From the NCBI RefSeq assembly GCF_019649055.1, contig NW_026570273.1, forward strand, positions 868,001 through 932,000: 64,000 bases of DNA, written 5' to 3'. Positions 46,209-58,812 of this stretch are shown here, piece after piece (within the stretch, counting starts at the first letter, position 1; each line of letters opens with the position of its first letter). The position numbers and the translations under genes are program-made. The notes beneath the pieces were generated by a model. It had not been told where the DNA came from. It was given only the letters and a program-made list of their open reading frames with translations, and did not search any database. Source of the stretch: Paramacrobiotus metropolitanus (Eukaryota > Tardigrada > Eutardigrada > Parachela > Macrobiotidae).

Positions 46209-47327
46209 ATCCTAATATCCTGTTCTGCTGAGGAACTATGTAGTCTTCGAGTTAAGAAACAGTGTTTGCGGCTTTGCGCTTAGCGAAAGCGGCTCACTAA
46301 GGCATTTTTATGTGTACTGCAACAGTCAACAAATGTTAGCTGTAGACCGGCAGGTTCACTGCCTCCTCTAGAAATTTTACGGTGAACGACTGCCGCGCCT
46401 TCGGTATGGAAAAGCTGCTGAGGGCATATAATTATTGTAGTATAAAATGATCACTGCTAAAAAGCCCATTATTTAAAAGATGGCACCTTCCTCGCCCTGG
46501 GACAAGCATCGCCTAATTGTCGTCTGAACTTTTTGAGACACTAAAGTATTGTTATATTCGTGATTGATCACCTGTCATCGTCTTGCAGCTGTGCCAGTAA
46601 TTATTAAAAGCTTAGCTTGTTCGTTATGTAAGAAGATTCCTGAGGTGTAAGAAGATTCTTGATTTATTGATTTAAGTGGTCTGCACATGTGATTTATAAC
46701 TTCGGCCACAAAAATCGAGGCAGTAAAAGCGCATCAAACATATCGAAACCGTTTAAATCAGCCATCGGCATTAGCGAACCGGTATACATGATTACCGGTT
46801 GGTCATACTTTTCAGATGGTATAGAAACTTCATTAAATTTTTGTAAATTTTGGATTGTCGGAAACCACTGTACAGGAACCAGAACAATGTATTATCATAG
46901 GAATACTGTATTATTATAGAAACTAGAACCGACGACTAATAATGGAAACAAAATTCGAGAAGGCAGTAAATGACGGGCACACGTTCCCTAATTGCTGACA
47001 GCAGTATGTACCTCGTAAATATTCTATGTATAAGACAACTATTCAGTAATTCGCCATTGAAACCAGAAATTATACAGCTGGAACGGCTTTGGCAAAAAAA
47101 TCACCAATAATTTCTTCAACAGAAATCTAGGAGCTAGGAATCGCCGAAAACAGACACGCTGTAGCAATATAGTGGGCGATTTAACGAAGTCTCATAATAC
47201 GAAAGGGATACGTTTCGCACAACGCATACGCTATATTTCTAAGAAAATTACTAGTAGTTTTTCCCGTTTTCTAGGCAGTTTTGTTTGTGTCACACATTTT
47301 GGCGGGCAAATAACGAAGTTATGTTCA
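46209..47327. other. Intergenic between PAN paralogs
   Basis: No gene recognised. It should hold the promoter of protein A, transcribed leftwards. No conserved box was identified. Confidence 0.4.
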
Positions 47328-48370
47328 TCAAACGGCAAAGAAAACAACACTACTAGCTGGTTGGTTTTGTCTGCTCTGCGCTGTTTGGTTAAGCGTTTTA
47401 GCCGGAGACGGACTATCATACAGAAAACACGAATCCTCCCAGCCGGAGTACCAATAGTACGAAGTAAATTGGGCTGCAGTGCACGCCGGGAAGAAATTAC
47501 ATAGTTTCCAGCAAAAATCCAGCGAGACTTGATCTCCTCTTGTTTGCTGAAGAACGTGGCCATCCACTTCCACACTGGTACGGGCGGTAAAATTTTTGTA
47601 AACAAAGCCCACTAAAATGGCGTCCTCGATGCGGTGATACGCTTTCAGCCGGCAGTTGTAAGAATGCGGTACAAAACCGCATCGTGCCGGTTTCGCCTGT
47701 TTAGCTGGAGAAAACATGTCCCCTTTCAGCTGCTTACAAGCTTGCTCGGTTATATTGTAACGGACAGCAGTAAGAAGGGACTCGGTGTTATTCAGGGATA
47801 TTCCATCTGATGGTCCATGGATCAAGCACTTGGACAGTTGCGGTTTTTTCTCGGTTTCATAGACAGCATACCGGCAATTGCTGTCACTGCGACATTGCTG
47901 TTCACAATCAAATTTATCCTTGGTAGTGATAAAAGTGATATTCTTTCCATTGCAATTAACGGAAAAGTACGGCAAGAATATGGCAGCACCCTTCTGCAAA
48001 GAATCCAAGTAAAGTATGTTTTATTGTAAGTGAATGCACATATTACAAGTCATAATTAAAGAATTTCGTACCACTTGGTTGGAGGTGACTCCGCTGACTG
48101 CTGAGTTGCTCAAAAGCGTTTTTCCACAGTCAACCAAGCTCACTGAAGGAAGATAAACAGTGTATGTCATGAAAGGGGTCATCGAAAGAGCTGAGAAGTA
48201 CTTTGCACATCCCATTCAGGATTAAAGTATATTTGGCGTAGAGAGCCGTTGCCGCATCGTTATTTCACAGTTTTACAGTGTAGAAAAATTATAATTTGTG
48301 TTTTCTGTTAAAATCCAAAATGTAGCGACGTACCCAGTCCCAGAAGTATTTCCCACTGTAAAAACCCCAT
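47328..48370 (-). CDS. Secreted PAN/apple-like protein B
   Basis: Exons 48334-48370, 48072-48142 and 47328-47993 (minus) give 257 residues. The first exon has exactly the same length (37 bases) and phase as in paralog A, and encodes MGFLQWEILLGL. The main exon starts KGAAIFLPYFSVNC and contains CEQQCRSDSNCRYAVYE, KCLIHGPSDG, LDFCWKLCNFFPACTAAQF and DSCFLY, two PAN/apple-like modules. The C terminus is QNQPASSVVFFAV. It is a tandem duplicate of the gene at 45168, in the same orientation. An extracellular matrix, cuticle or recognition role is possible and not shown. Confidence 0.72.
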
Positions 48371-51186
48371 GTCGTACTCTGGTTATTTGTCGGGAGAGCA
48401 TCCGCGGTTAACCTGCAAAATTGACTGTTCCACGTTGTCATGTGTGTGTTGCATAAGTGCGGCAAAAACGTTAGCAATGGCCAGCTGCAGGCGCTAAACA
48501 GCCGAAGAAGTTCTTCCTGGAACAATGTCGATGACTCAGTGCATTAGCTGTATCATCAAAAAACACCCGATGGTGTGTGCAACTGACTAACCGTGCGTCG
48601 TTCATGGTTCGTAATACTGCACTGTACAGAGTGTACTCTGCACATAGTTCCGCTATAACAAACTGTCGATATTAAATTTTGAATTCAACGTCTGAACTGT
48701 AATTCAGTTGGATTCGATTAATCGGTTTTAGCAAGACCTGTGTATTATTCATTTATTTAAGGTTATTAACTGCATGCAAAATCTTCTGAGACACCCTTGC
48801 AGTTTTCAAATATACTGCTCCCAAAGTTTTCATATTAAAATTTTTCTAAAAGAATCATTAAACAACATGCGGCTACAGTTATTGCAGTTTTGCTTGTCGC
48901 ACAGTCATTAAAGAAACTTCTTTTGGATAAAATCTTGACGTTTCAACAGTTCACAATTATGTAATTCTCGCGCATACGAGTAAAATTTTACGGAAGATTG
49001 CGTAACAAAAAACAGGCAAACAACAGCGCAAATTACGCTGGATATCATGGGTTAAGACCAAAAACGGCGTCATGCTTTAGAGAAAGACTGTTGGAATATG
49101 CTGGAAATACCCTAATTTTCTTATAAGCACGAAAATTTGCTTTGGATTAAAAATGTGTATGCGGAATGTGGTGCTTGAGGATTGCCTTAACCAGTTCGTC
49201 CAATAGACCGGCAAAAAAGACAGTAATACTGGCTGGATGGTCCTTCCTTCTCCTGCCCCACATAGATTAATTTTAGTTTACAAGCCACAGTCTACAGAAC
49301 ATTTCGAAATTTTCACTGAAATACACAAAATTATCCAAGCGCGACTGTCAGTACCGGCATCAGGTAGCACAGCAGACGCAGTTATTTCCTGTGCCCTGCC
49401 TACATACTACTATACGATATCACCTTCGTTGCGTAGCTCGGCGTGTAGGAAAAAATGTTCGTCCACCAAATGGACGGATATGCTGTGATGCCGTGAATCT
49501 TTGGCTTTCGTATGGACTGGAGAGGATTACGTCCCATTATGATAGGACGTTAAGTCAATTTTTTTACATCATCAAATCTAATAGTGGAACAGCGGAAACT
49601 TGCATTTCTGAACAACGGTGTCATTGGCGCTTGTAATACAAATTTCAGCTTGACATTCCGATTGGCATTTTTCTGAATAACCACGGCTTTAATGACATCA
49701 TAGCGCGCAAAGTTCGATATGGAATATGAACACACGCATGCAAAATTAGAGTGCGTACGTGGATATAATTTTCTTGCTGACACGCGTCCTAATATTCTCC
49801 CGATATCGCCGGAAAAATGCTAACGCATGCATAAATTTGGCCATTGACGCATTTATCAGAATCGTCTCTGTCAGATTTTAAAAGTTCAGTCTGTGCGTTT
49901 AATCCAAACCTATTTGAAAAATTAGCACAGAAAATTGACGCGCAAATCGAAACTCTTTTCCTAATTTCCTTTCTGGTAAGCTGCATTCCTTCTGCAGCCT
50001 AATTGGATGAATCCTAATTGAACTAATTAATCATCTTATGCGAGACAAAGTATCAGTACGTCATGATGCAGCTATAGGAAACGTTTGGAACTCTCGTGCG
50101 CGGAGCATCCGGCGCTGCGCGCTCTTCATTATTCAAAGAACGCTGCATTTTAGAATTCCCGTGAGATCACCAGACCAGCTACGAACAATGCAATGCAGTT
50201 TTAAGGGAACACTCTCGTGATGACTGCGAACATCGGGTTTGCAGCTCACTACTGAAAAACGCGAATGTGTTGAATTCTGATGCCATATACTGCATCGTTA
50301 AACATGTCGTCAAAATACTAACAGAACAAAAATGTTTTAACCTATTAAGTCGCCAGGTCTGGAGATCTGCCTTGCGTCCATCTTCAAGGATTACGAGTAG
50401 AAAAAGCTCCAGATTTCATGACCGAAGCAAATATCAGGAGATATATGTATTTTGTTTTTATGGTAAAAGGTTGTCTGTTGCATGCTTTTCTGCGCAGACA
50501 TCTACGTATATACCGAGGCTAACCGAGCGACGACACGCCCTCTTTTGACAGAGACTGTATTAACCTTTCGATAAGTCGCTTAACGTCAGACTTATGACTG
50601 CTCCGGAAGCATTAATACACGGTACCCTGCTTAGTTTTAACTCATGACGCAAATTGCGGCACACATTTGTTATTAACTTAATGGGACGGCGCGCTACAGC
50701 CTTTCCATATTCTTCGTGATCATTAACATTTCACGATCTTATTGACTTAATCAGATTTACGAACGCTTGCTGAGCTGCAAGAATGTCTTTTGTTAGTCCA
50801 GAATTAATTGGATTTCCGCTTGCACCACACTAGGCGTTGGCTTCCGTTAGGTTGGCAGCTATGCTGTTATAATCTCCGGCTATACGGAAATCATGATGTT
50901 GATTCTTGTTTCAAGCAGCTGTATTATTTCCTTTTGCAAAGAACTGTTTACAAGTGAGACAAATATATTTTGCTTTTATTTTTCGATAATGATACGTCAT
51001 TGCTCTTTTCTGAACCCAGGAATATATTTCGACTTGGATTTTAAAAGTTATATGTTGTCTAAAGATACACCGCCTGCCTGTTACAGAACTAATTAAGGCA
51101 TGAGAATTAAAAGATAATACAGTTTTGTTTTCGAACGCTGTCATCTTCCTTGCTAACTTGCTGAAACACTTAGTCTCTTTTCCAAT
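48371..51186. other. 2.8-kb intergenic region, no gene recognised
   Basis: I checked both strands for splice-consistent exons and found none I would defend. The open frames at 49237-49488, 49550-49783 and 50267-50548 are short and show no domain. A non-coding RNA cannot be excluded. Confidence 0.4.
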
Positions 51187-52686
51187 ATGTTAAATATATC
51201 AAGCAACTTCTCGGGACTTCAGGATTTCCGTACTAACCATAATGTCTCGTCGAATGTCTTTCGTCCGGTTAACGCTTCTTCTGCCATTATCGGTCAGTTT
51301 GGTCTGAAAATCTGGATCTCCTTCACCCTATCGATATGCTATATTGGCGCGTTCCTGCTGACACTTTTTCTGTGGGCGATGCTGAAGATGGACAAGCACC
51401 GCACCGGCTCGGGAATTTTAATCATCCATCTAGTTATCGTGGAACTGATCATGTGCTGCGTACACGTGCCACTGACCTCGGTTATTACCTACATTGGCCA
51501 GTACGACGTATTCCCCGCAAGCCGCTGTGTGTATGTGGTCTTTCTCTTTAACGTCACGAATTATGCCGGTCAGTGGTCCAGTGTTTGCATCGGATTTAAC
51601 CGTTTCGTGAGCATACAATGTCCGCAGATTTACGTAAAATGGTCCAGGAAAAAGACAATCACAATGATGGTAACCTTACATATAATAAATATTCTGACTT
51701 AATGCTGGAATACAAATATATGTACTTTAAATTTTTCATAATTTTGTTGGTAAATTCGATTACCGGTATGTTCCGATGTTCACATTTTTGACATGGTTTT
51801 GTTGCGTAGATCTCCGCTTACAACAAGTTTATGACAGTGGTTGTTGGATCAATATACCGGTATATGCGGTAAAATAAGCGTGTACGTTTTATAGATTTGC
51901 ACGTGTTGGATGTTTTCCTTCGTCCTCAACTGTCCGTTTTTATCCGGTTTTGGCGGCCAGTACGACTTCATAATGCCGTATAAAGGCTGTGGATTCCGTC
52001 CAACAAAACATGTTTCATATTACCTGGTCACGCTGGCGACTGGCATCTATATCCCTAATTTACTCTTGTTGGCCATTTACACATGGGTGTTCTGTAAACA
52101 CGCAGCATGGTCCTTTTGCGGACGCCGTGATTCAGCGGCAGAGAATGCCGCTTACAACCGCACTTCGCGGCGGCGACTGAAGACCGCCCAGGTGCTGTTT
52201 GCTGTCTCGATGTGGTACTTCGCCTGCTACATTCCCATTGGAATTCTGGGACTTTTGCGCGCGCCGGTGTATGTGCAGCACGTGATGCTGCATACCAAGA
52301 CCATCTACGCTGCCGGATATGCAATGACACCGGTAATTATTAAATCCTATTATTAGGTTTCTTGGGAGTCGACTTTTGAAAGTTGTTGGTGTGTCTTAAA
52401 CAACTTATCTTCGTACTGGGCAGATTATTAATTTCATTAATTTGTACACAATTTACAGGTTATGTTTTTCGTGCTGGGACGAGACTATCGCCGTGCACTG
52501 ATTGTCACGATGTCCAGGATGTGTTGCATAACACCAGCCGGATCCAATCGCGTGCAGCAAGGCCTAACGACGAAACCGTCGTCTAACGCAAAACCTTACA
52601 GCCACACCGGCACGGCAAATGGACACAGGCAAAGTAAACAGCAATCTTTGACTCAGCAGAACGCCGGCAACAGTATCGCCAAATAA
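51187..52686 (+). CDS. Rhodopsin-like GPCR 1 (FNRF type)
   Basis: Exons 51187-51669, 51895-52332 and 52459-52686 (all phase 0) give 382 residues. The N terminus has three or four N-glycosylation sites (NISS, NFS, NVSS, NASS) and no signal peptide. Helices include WISFTLSICYIGAFLLTLFL and GILIIHLVIVELIMCCVHV. Helix 3 ends in GFNRFVSI in place of DRY. Helix 6 is AQVLFAVSMWYFACYIPIGI, and helix 7 is AGYAMTPVMFFVLGRDYRRAL in place of NPxxY. The last intron falls within helix 7 (TP/VM), the same place as in the GPCR at 58813-60519. It couples presumably to G proteins, and its ligand is unknown. AATAAA lies at 52742. Confidence 0.8.
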
Positions 52687-53589
52687 TCTTCCGGCAGATG
52701 TTTCTGGAATCATTAGCCTTTGCTCGATTTTTTAAAGACAAAATAAACTAAAAAAGTGTAACATCCAGCGATATTTTTAACGCTTGAGATTAGAATTTGG
52801 AATCTGGATCATGAAGTTTTTTAGATACACGTGATTGTTTGTAGATAAATTCTCGACTTTCGTATCAAAGCGAACCAGTTTATTTTTTTTTGTACTTTCC
52901 GGTATGTATCGGTTACAGTAATAATAAATAACAATAATAATAATTTGTTTATTGTACTTTCCGGTATGTGTCGGTTACAATAATAATAAATAAGCCGGCA
53001 AACGACTGTTTTTTATATCATAAATTACAGTTGAAAAAATTAATAGGCACTGTTATCATAACACTGCGTAATCCTTACGGTAACAAGCGGATACTTCCGT
53101 GGAAGTTGTTAAAAATACGAACAAGCCATTTGCTGTCCGCTGGACGTAAAACTATACCGACAACCAAACTCAACGCAATCACAATTTCTGTCTTTAGAAA
53201 TACACCACCGCTTGCTGCCGCCACTGCGGAATAAACAAACACGCACTTGAGATGGGGTCGCCTTACAGGCAGCTCGCACACAAGACAACCACTGTCTTCC
53301 CGCGTCGACCTCAATAGCCGGGCTCTCTCTCACTCTCTCTAACTGCCTCTCTGACAAGTGAGCCACTTCACATTTCTGCCTGAGCTGGTAGTTTGTTTGC
53401 CTGACATCGTCAGTTTTCCGGCTCCGTCGCTACAATTAGCCACACACAGTTTAAGGCCTAAAGTAAAACAAAGTAATACAAAGCTGACACACTTAGACAA
53501 TACGCGGCATTCAGTTGCTTAATCATGTAGACGGTACAACACCCGTGAAAAACACTGTTAAGGACAACAATTTGCATTGATCATTAAGA
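52687..53589. other. Intergenic between GPCR 1 and otopetrin
   Basis: It contains the GPCR 1 polyadenylation signal (52742), a 42-bp tandem duplication (52890-52993) and a TCTCTCTCACTCTCTCTAACTG patch (53323-53344) upstream of the otopetrin start. No gene was seen. Confidence 0.4.
52890..52993. repeat. 42-bp direct duplication
   Basis: Copies at 52890-52931 and 52952-52993 share TTGTACTTTCCGGTATGT and a TAATAATAAATAA tail, with two mismatches. It lies downstream of GPCR 1. Confidence 0.75.
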
Positions 53590-56500
53590 ATGGCCCAACA
53601 ACGCTCCAACAGGTTGCCTGAGGATGCCGATGAGGAGGGGATGTTATCGCGTGTTCCGTTCGACTCGACGGAATCGCTCTTCACGGATCGGACGGCGTAT
53701 TCACACCGCAGTAGTGTCGATCCGCTGGATTATGACCAGCCGGCCACACGGCGACAGTTGGCGGCGTTGCGACAGCTGCCGGAATGCGAGGGTACGGGAC
53801 GGCAGCGGATGATGTGTGATTCACAGGCTACGTTATCAGTGGGAGAATGCCTTGGGAATGGACATGATCGGACACTGTATGATGATCCGCTGGAGCATAA
53901 TATTCCACACGAAGACGACGATGAATGGTACGTTATTGGCTGTTTCCTATACATTCCTTCTCGTACCCTACTTTTTTCGGCGTTTTCGCGTCTAATTTTA
54001 TCCGTTTTATTCTAAAAATGTAGCCATGTTTTGCTACTTCTTTTTATACTGCTGGCTTATTTAAAAACGGCTCGTTATGGTTTTATATATACTCTTTATT
54101 TTTTTGGCGGGCACGGGCAAAAACGTTGAGTAACCTGTGCTTCTTTTTGTAGTAGCGATTAATCAGTACCTTGATTTTTTACGTTATTTCTGTCAAACTT
54201 CTGCTTTTTGAACAATGTCTTCTACTCTTAGGGATATTTTTTAAAGTGCATTTATTTGCGTATGTTTCAGTTGATCTTAGTACTTTGGTATCAAGTTCTT
54301 GTCGGCAATTTCGTTGAGTAAGCATAGAATTATTTAAATTCCCAAGTTGTTTATTGCATGGGAGTAAGTGTTGCTAAAGTGTCCAGTCACACAATTGCAG
54401 GAAATCTGACGTCGCACAGCCCATGGCGGCACTGTATGCCCTGTTGATCATCATCTCCAATATCGCCTTATCAGTTTCCGCCCAAGCCCGGAAAGACAAT
54501 CATATTCCAATAACCTACTCTAAGGTAAAAGCGCTTCGAAACGCTAGTTCACGAATTTCTATTCCATTACATCATTCTGTATACCACCGGTAAAACCGGA
54601 AAAACTGTTCGGACGAAAAAACCGTCTGCCAGGCAGACGCTTTTGCCATCAATCCAGCAAAACCGTCGGCTGGTTCAAACAACGTCCGCCAAGATTTTTT
54701 TTTCTCGTCAATATTTTGTGAGCTAATTAAAATAGTGCTTCGCACTGATCCAAAATTTTAACCTGGCGGCTTGGGCCGGGATGTAAATCCGCATACGAAC
54801 GGTTACGCCGGATACTCTTCTAACAGAAAACACATCTTACTAAATCTTCCGGTTACAGTGGTTCGATGCGGCATTATACGGCCTGAGCATCTTATATCTC
54901 GTCTACGCAATGATCTTCCTCTTCCGCGTGAAGAAACTCACAAACGGAAATGGAGGCTTCTTCTTGTGGAGACCCTTCCGATTTCTGCGGAAAGGCATTA
55001 CCACCTCGGACCACGACTTCTCCGCGTCCCACAACAGCAGCTATCAAAACTTCCCGCATCCGGTAGCCCGCACCAAGAGCAGCGTCTACCTGAAAGTAAA
55101 CGCCATCATCTGCGGCATCGGCGCCATGATCTTCTCCTGCCTGGAATTCGGGGTCTTCATCAGTAATCGGCGCTGCTACGAGGTTATTGTTGGCGTGATT
55201 CCGCTGATGAATCTCACGTTTGTGGCGCTACAGACGTACTTTATCTTCCTTTACTCCAAGGTAACACAGTAAGCAGTCCTTTATTCACCGGCTCATATCC
55301 CCACATCAACCACGGCCACTATACCTGTTTGTTTTAATAGCACGTGATATACCGCAGTGTCATTCTGAGTCGGTTCGGGCTGATGCATCTGGTGGCGACG
55401 GATATTACGATCTGGTTACGGGTGCTGATTGATCAGACGCTGTACGAGTTTACCGTGTACCGCTCGCAACAGGAGAAGACACAGAACGGCACGGAGGAGC
55501 ATACGGTACCCTTTGGTCAGGTCCACATGAATCTTTATTATCGAAGTAAGTATTGACAGATGATTAAAGAATCGCTCGTAGTTAGGTCATTTTTACTTTT
55601 GGCACACATCGAGATTTTCTCGTGGATTTGTTGCAGCAGTTTTATAAATTTTGGCTTAACGAGTTTTGAAAAGCCTTTTTTAACTTTCTAGACACACTTC
55701 CGGGATCTCACGTAACATTTTTTCTCTAAATAAAGTTTCGTATCCAGCAGTCATATCTTTTATGGCTGTTACACACTTTGGAATTTTTTATTTTAACTAA
55801 CACTTTTCTAAATTCTAATTTGCGAAGTTTTCGAGAGAATGTTGCTGATGATTTGTTCTGCTTAATAAGTGCTTATATTTTTAAAAATTTCAGTTTCGAA
55901 ACCAATGCAAACCAGTTTTTCTGCGGGTTTAATATACCATGAAGATCCCTGACAGGAATACGTCTTGTTTTTGGTTCTTGGAATTTTTGATTCCAGAATT
56001 ATTTCTGAATGTTTTCGGTGGGAGCTCTTAATCGTATTGGTAAATGCGCTTGTGATACTTCAGGTGTGGATCGGAAATTCAACGGCATCGACGGATTCTC
56101 CACACTCTCCTCCCCAGCTTGCCTGCAGTCGGAATCCGTGCTCGCTGGTGTTCTCGTTAACGCCTCAGTCTTCCTGTACCCCTGTATCATCGGTTACGCC
56201 GTGATTTCCGCCGGTATCATCTACATCATGTACCGCAATATCTCTACCACGGAGCGCTCGTCTCCGCCGCGCTACAAACGCCGCTCGTCTGATGTCGATC
56301 ACCAGCACATCGCGACATGGCAGCGGCATCAACTCACCGGGCGGTGGTGCAGCTACTGCAACGTCCTATCGACAAAAGGTGGTCCGACACAGAGACTGTA
56401 CTGGCTGGATTGTGATCAGGCGGTGGGGGGACTGTTGACCGGATCGGTGGTGTTTGCGCTGACCATTGTGTGCTTGATCCTGTTCTTCGTGTTTAAGAAT

Positions 56501-58585
56501 CGCAATCCGGAACTGGCTCTTATAGCGGTAAGCAACTGTTGTGGTGCGAATCCTTTCACTGTAATGTGTGGAGCTGTGCAAAGTGTCATTAAGAACAGAA
56601 CTTTATCCCACTTCTTCGCAATAGAACTATACCGCACAACCGCAGTGTTTACGTCAGCCAACCAAAAGCCAGTACGAATTTTCTCGTCCCACATTTAGGT
56701 GTCATATTTAAGTCTGTACTTACATCTTAGTTCTGCCTTAGAATACAAGATTAATTTTATTGCTTCCGTTTTGTCCGCCTTTTAAATGCCGTATATCCGA
56801 TTTTACCACCAGATCTGTAAATCTACAGGAAACGTGTTGTTTGAAATTTAGCAAGATAAAGATGCCGTTTTTATACACCGCTTATTTCACAGATATGTAC
56901 ATTATTGCTAACCAAAACCCAAAAAAATTTTCCAGCAACGTATGTGTTTGACAATTTTAATGGTACTCGTATTTTGAAGTACGGAAAATCGTTACGTTTT
57001 TGCGTAAGTCACTTTTTTCGGTCGTGTTACAGTTTCAAAAATCACAACTTCTTATTTTCTACAGGCACAAATCGGCGAAACCATTTTATACTGTTTGGGC
57101 ATCGGCGCGACGATTATCGCCTTCGTGGAAGCCGCCCGGAAACTACCGAAAAATGTGGGATGTCGCGTTAGCTGGGAACTGGATACTGCAATGCTTTTAA
57201 TCTCCGTGGTGAGTTACAAAGCATTATATAACGTCTTTATTATTGTCGCTGAATGTTACGAAGCAAGTCTTGTAATAGGTTGGCGTGTACGCTTTTAGCG
57301 TGCTCAGCATAATCGGCAGCAACGATGACGCACCGGGCATACCCATCAACACCATCCTGATGATTGTTACGCAGACATTGGCCATCGTCCAAGCCACACT
57401 GCAGACAATCTACATATTTGAGGCAAGTTCAAGGATTGCAGCATAATGCGAAAAAACCTTGCTTCTTTGCGCCGGACTGCCGGAACAAAAATTTTACTTG
57501 AAAACCCGACGCGCTGTTTGGCATTTGATCTTATATAAAAGTTACAGTACATACTTATCATGAATTATTGTGCAAGCATTGCAGTAAACCAGCGTTTGTT
57601 CTACTCGTAGGTGTCGCATCGTTCAATAGCGCATACACCGGTTTCGCTCAGTCATGGCGCTCTAGATCACATGGATGCTAGCCGACGTGTGGGGAAAATC
57701 CAGAAGCCTGGAAGGAACGCCTTGACTTTTCTGATTGTGATCAATATTTCCTTTTGGAATATGAACGTAAAGTCCTACCGATATAGCCTTTATAGCCTAA
57801 TTTGGCCAAATACGGGTAGTCTCTCTGGATAGCAACTTCCAAAAGACAATTTTTGTTTGTAGATTTTCAAGACATTGCGGAGCGAAGCTAGTCCACTACA
57901 GAGAGATTTCTTTGGAGTTTACGAGTGCGTAACCAGTGTCCATCTAAATAAATATAGTATATGACTAACTTAGTAGTTTTCGATGGATTTTCTCTAACAC
58001 AACATAACTATGTGAATGGCTTTATAAAGTAGTGCCGCCTTCTTGGTACGCTGGCGGCTACGCCCATTAGATCACATAACTGAGATATTATAGGAATATA
58101 ACTAATAAGTGACGCTATTTGTGAATTTAGGTGGACGATTATCACGCACGTGACGGTGCCCTTGACTTTGCTATACAGGTAATTGCGTTGTTAACCGACT
58201 TTTAATGTAGTAACTGGTACTGTAGCACTGCAGTCGTACTTGCTTTTCGCTGATTCGCGAACACTCGAGCACTGACACACGTTACAGGTTTCATTCCGCA
58301 GCGGGGCTGTTTGAAATCTGGAAACATGCTTATAAAATTAAGCATCCGGTCGGCGGAGCTGGAGCACCGGTTCCTGCGATTTCGGCACACCCCAGCGCCA
58401 CCAGTATAGCCGGACCCAGTACGACAGAAACACTGAATCAAGATGGTAGTCAGTCATCGTCCGTACTGGGAACTGCACAACGGAAAGGCAGGCATCCACC
58501 CGATGCCCGGTTTCCGGCGCTGGATTTGGACTATTCTAGCAACTGGCAGCGAATAGGCAACGATCATTCGTCTTCCCGGTTATAG
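53590..58585 (+). CDS. Otopetrin-like proton channel
   Basis: Eleven exons: 53590-53927, 54401-54524, 54859-55260, 55341-55545, 56064-56527, 57065-57208, 57279-57422, 57611-57766, 57863-57924, 58131-58178 and 58288-58585. They join with consistent phases to 794 residues. After an acidic, Arg-rich cytosolic N terminus of about 117 residues, otopetrin signatures follow: LKVNAIICGIGAMIFSCLEF, QTYFIFLYSK, LSRFGLMHLVATDITIWLR, FLYPCIIGYAVISAGIIYIM, LTGSVVFALTIVCLILFFVF, IVQATLQTIYIFE, KPGRNALTFLIV, WTIITHVTVPLTLLYRFHS and EIWKHAYK. The family forms 12-helix dimeric proton channels used in acid sensing and gravity organs. The intron after exon 7 starts with GC (GAG/GCAAGT), a rare GC-AG intron. The exon 10 to 11 region was later duplicated at 62442. 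Confidence 0.88.
57423..57428 (+). other. GC splice donor (GCAAGT) in otopetrin
   Basis: The exon ends ...TTTGAG and continues GCAAGT, the consensus for the minor GC-AG class. No GT donor nearby keeps the reading phase with the next exon at 57611. Confidence 0.65.
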
Positions 58586-58812
58586 AACTTGTTTTTAGTT
58601 TACAGTTGTAAAAATGCTCTGTACAAATAGATTACTTTTAGTTCACAATTACCATCAAGGCTAATTGTGCTTTCGACAGCTTGTAATTAGAATTGTATGG
58701 CTCCTCCCATCCTACTGTAATCATGCAGATACTCTATGGAGAAAATTAAAACAAACAAACAGCACGATCATGAGCCATATAATGGCCAGCATAGAATTCG
58801 TTGCACGAATAT

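Noticed and set aside
54771-55166. A 131-codon plus-strand frame with Arg-rich sequence
   Set aside because: It is an out-of-frame shadow of otopetrin exon 3, whose own frame is open, spliced in phase and matches the family.
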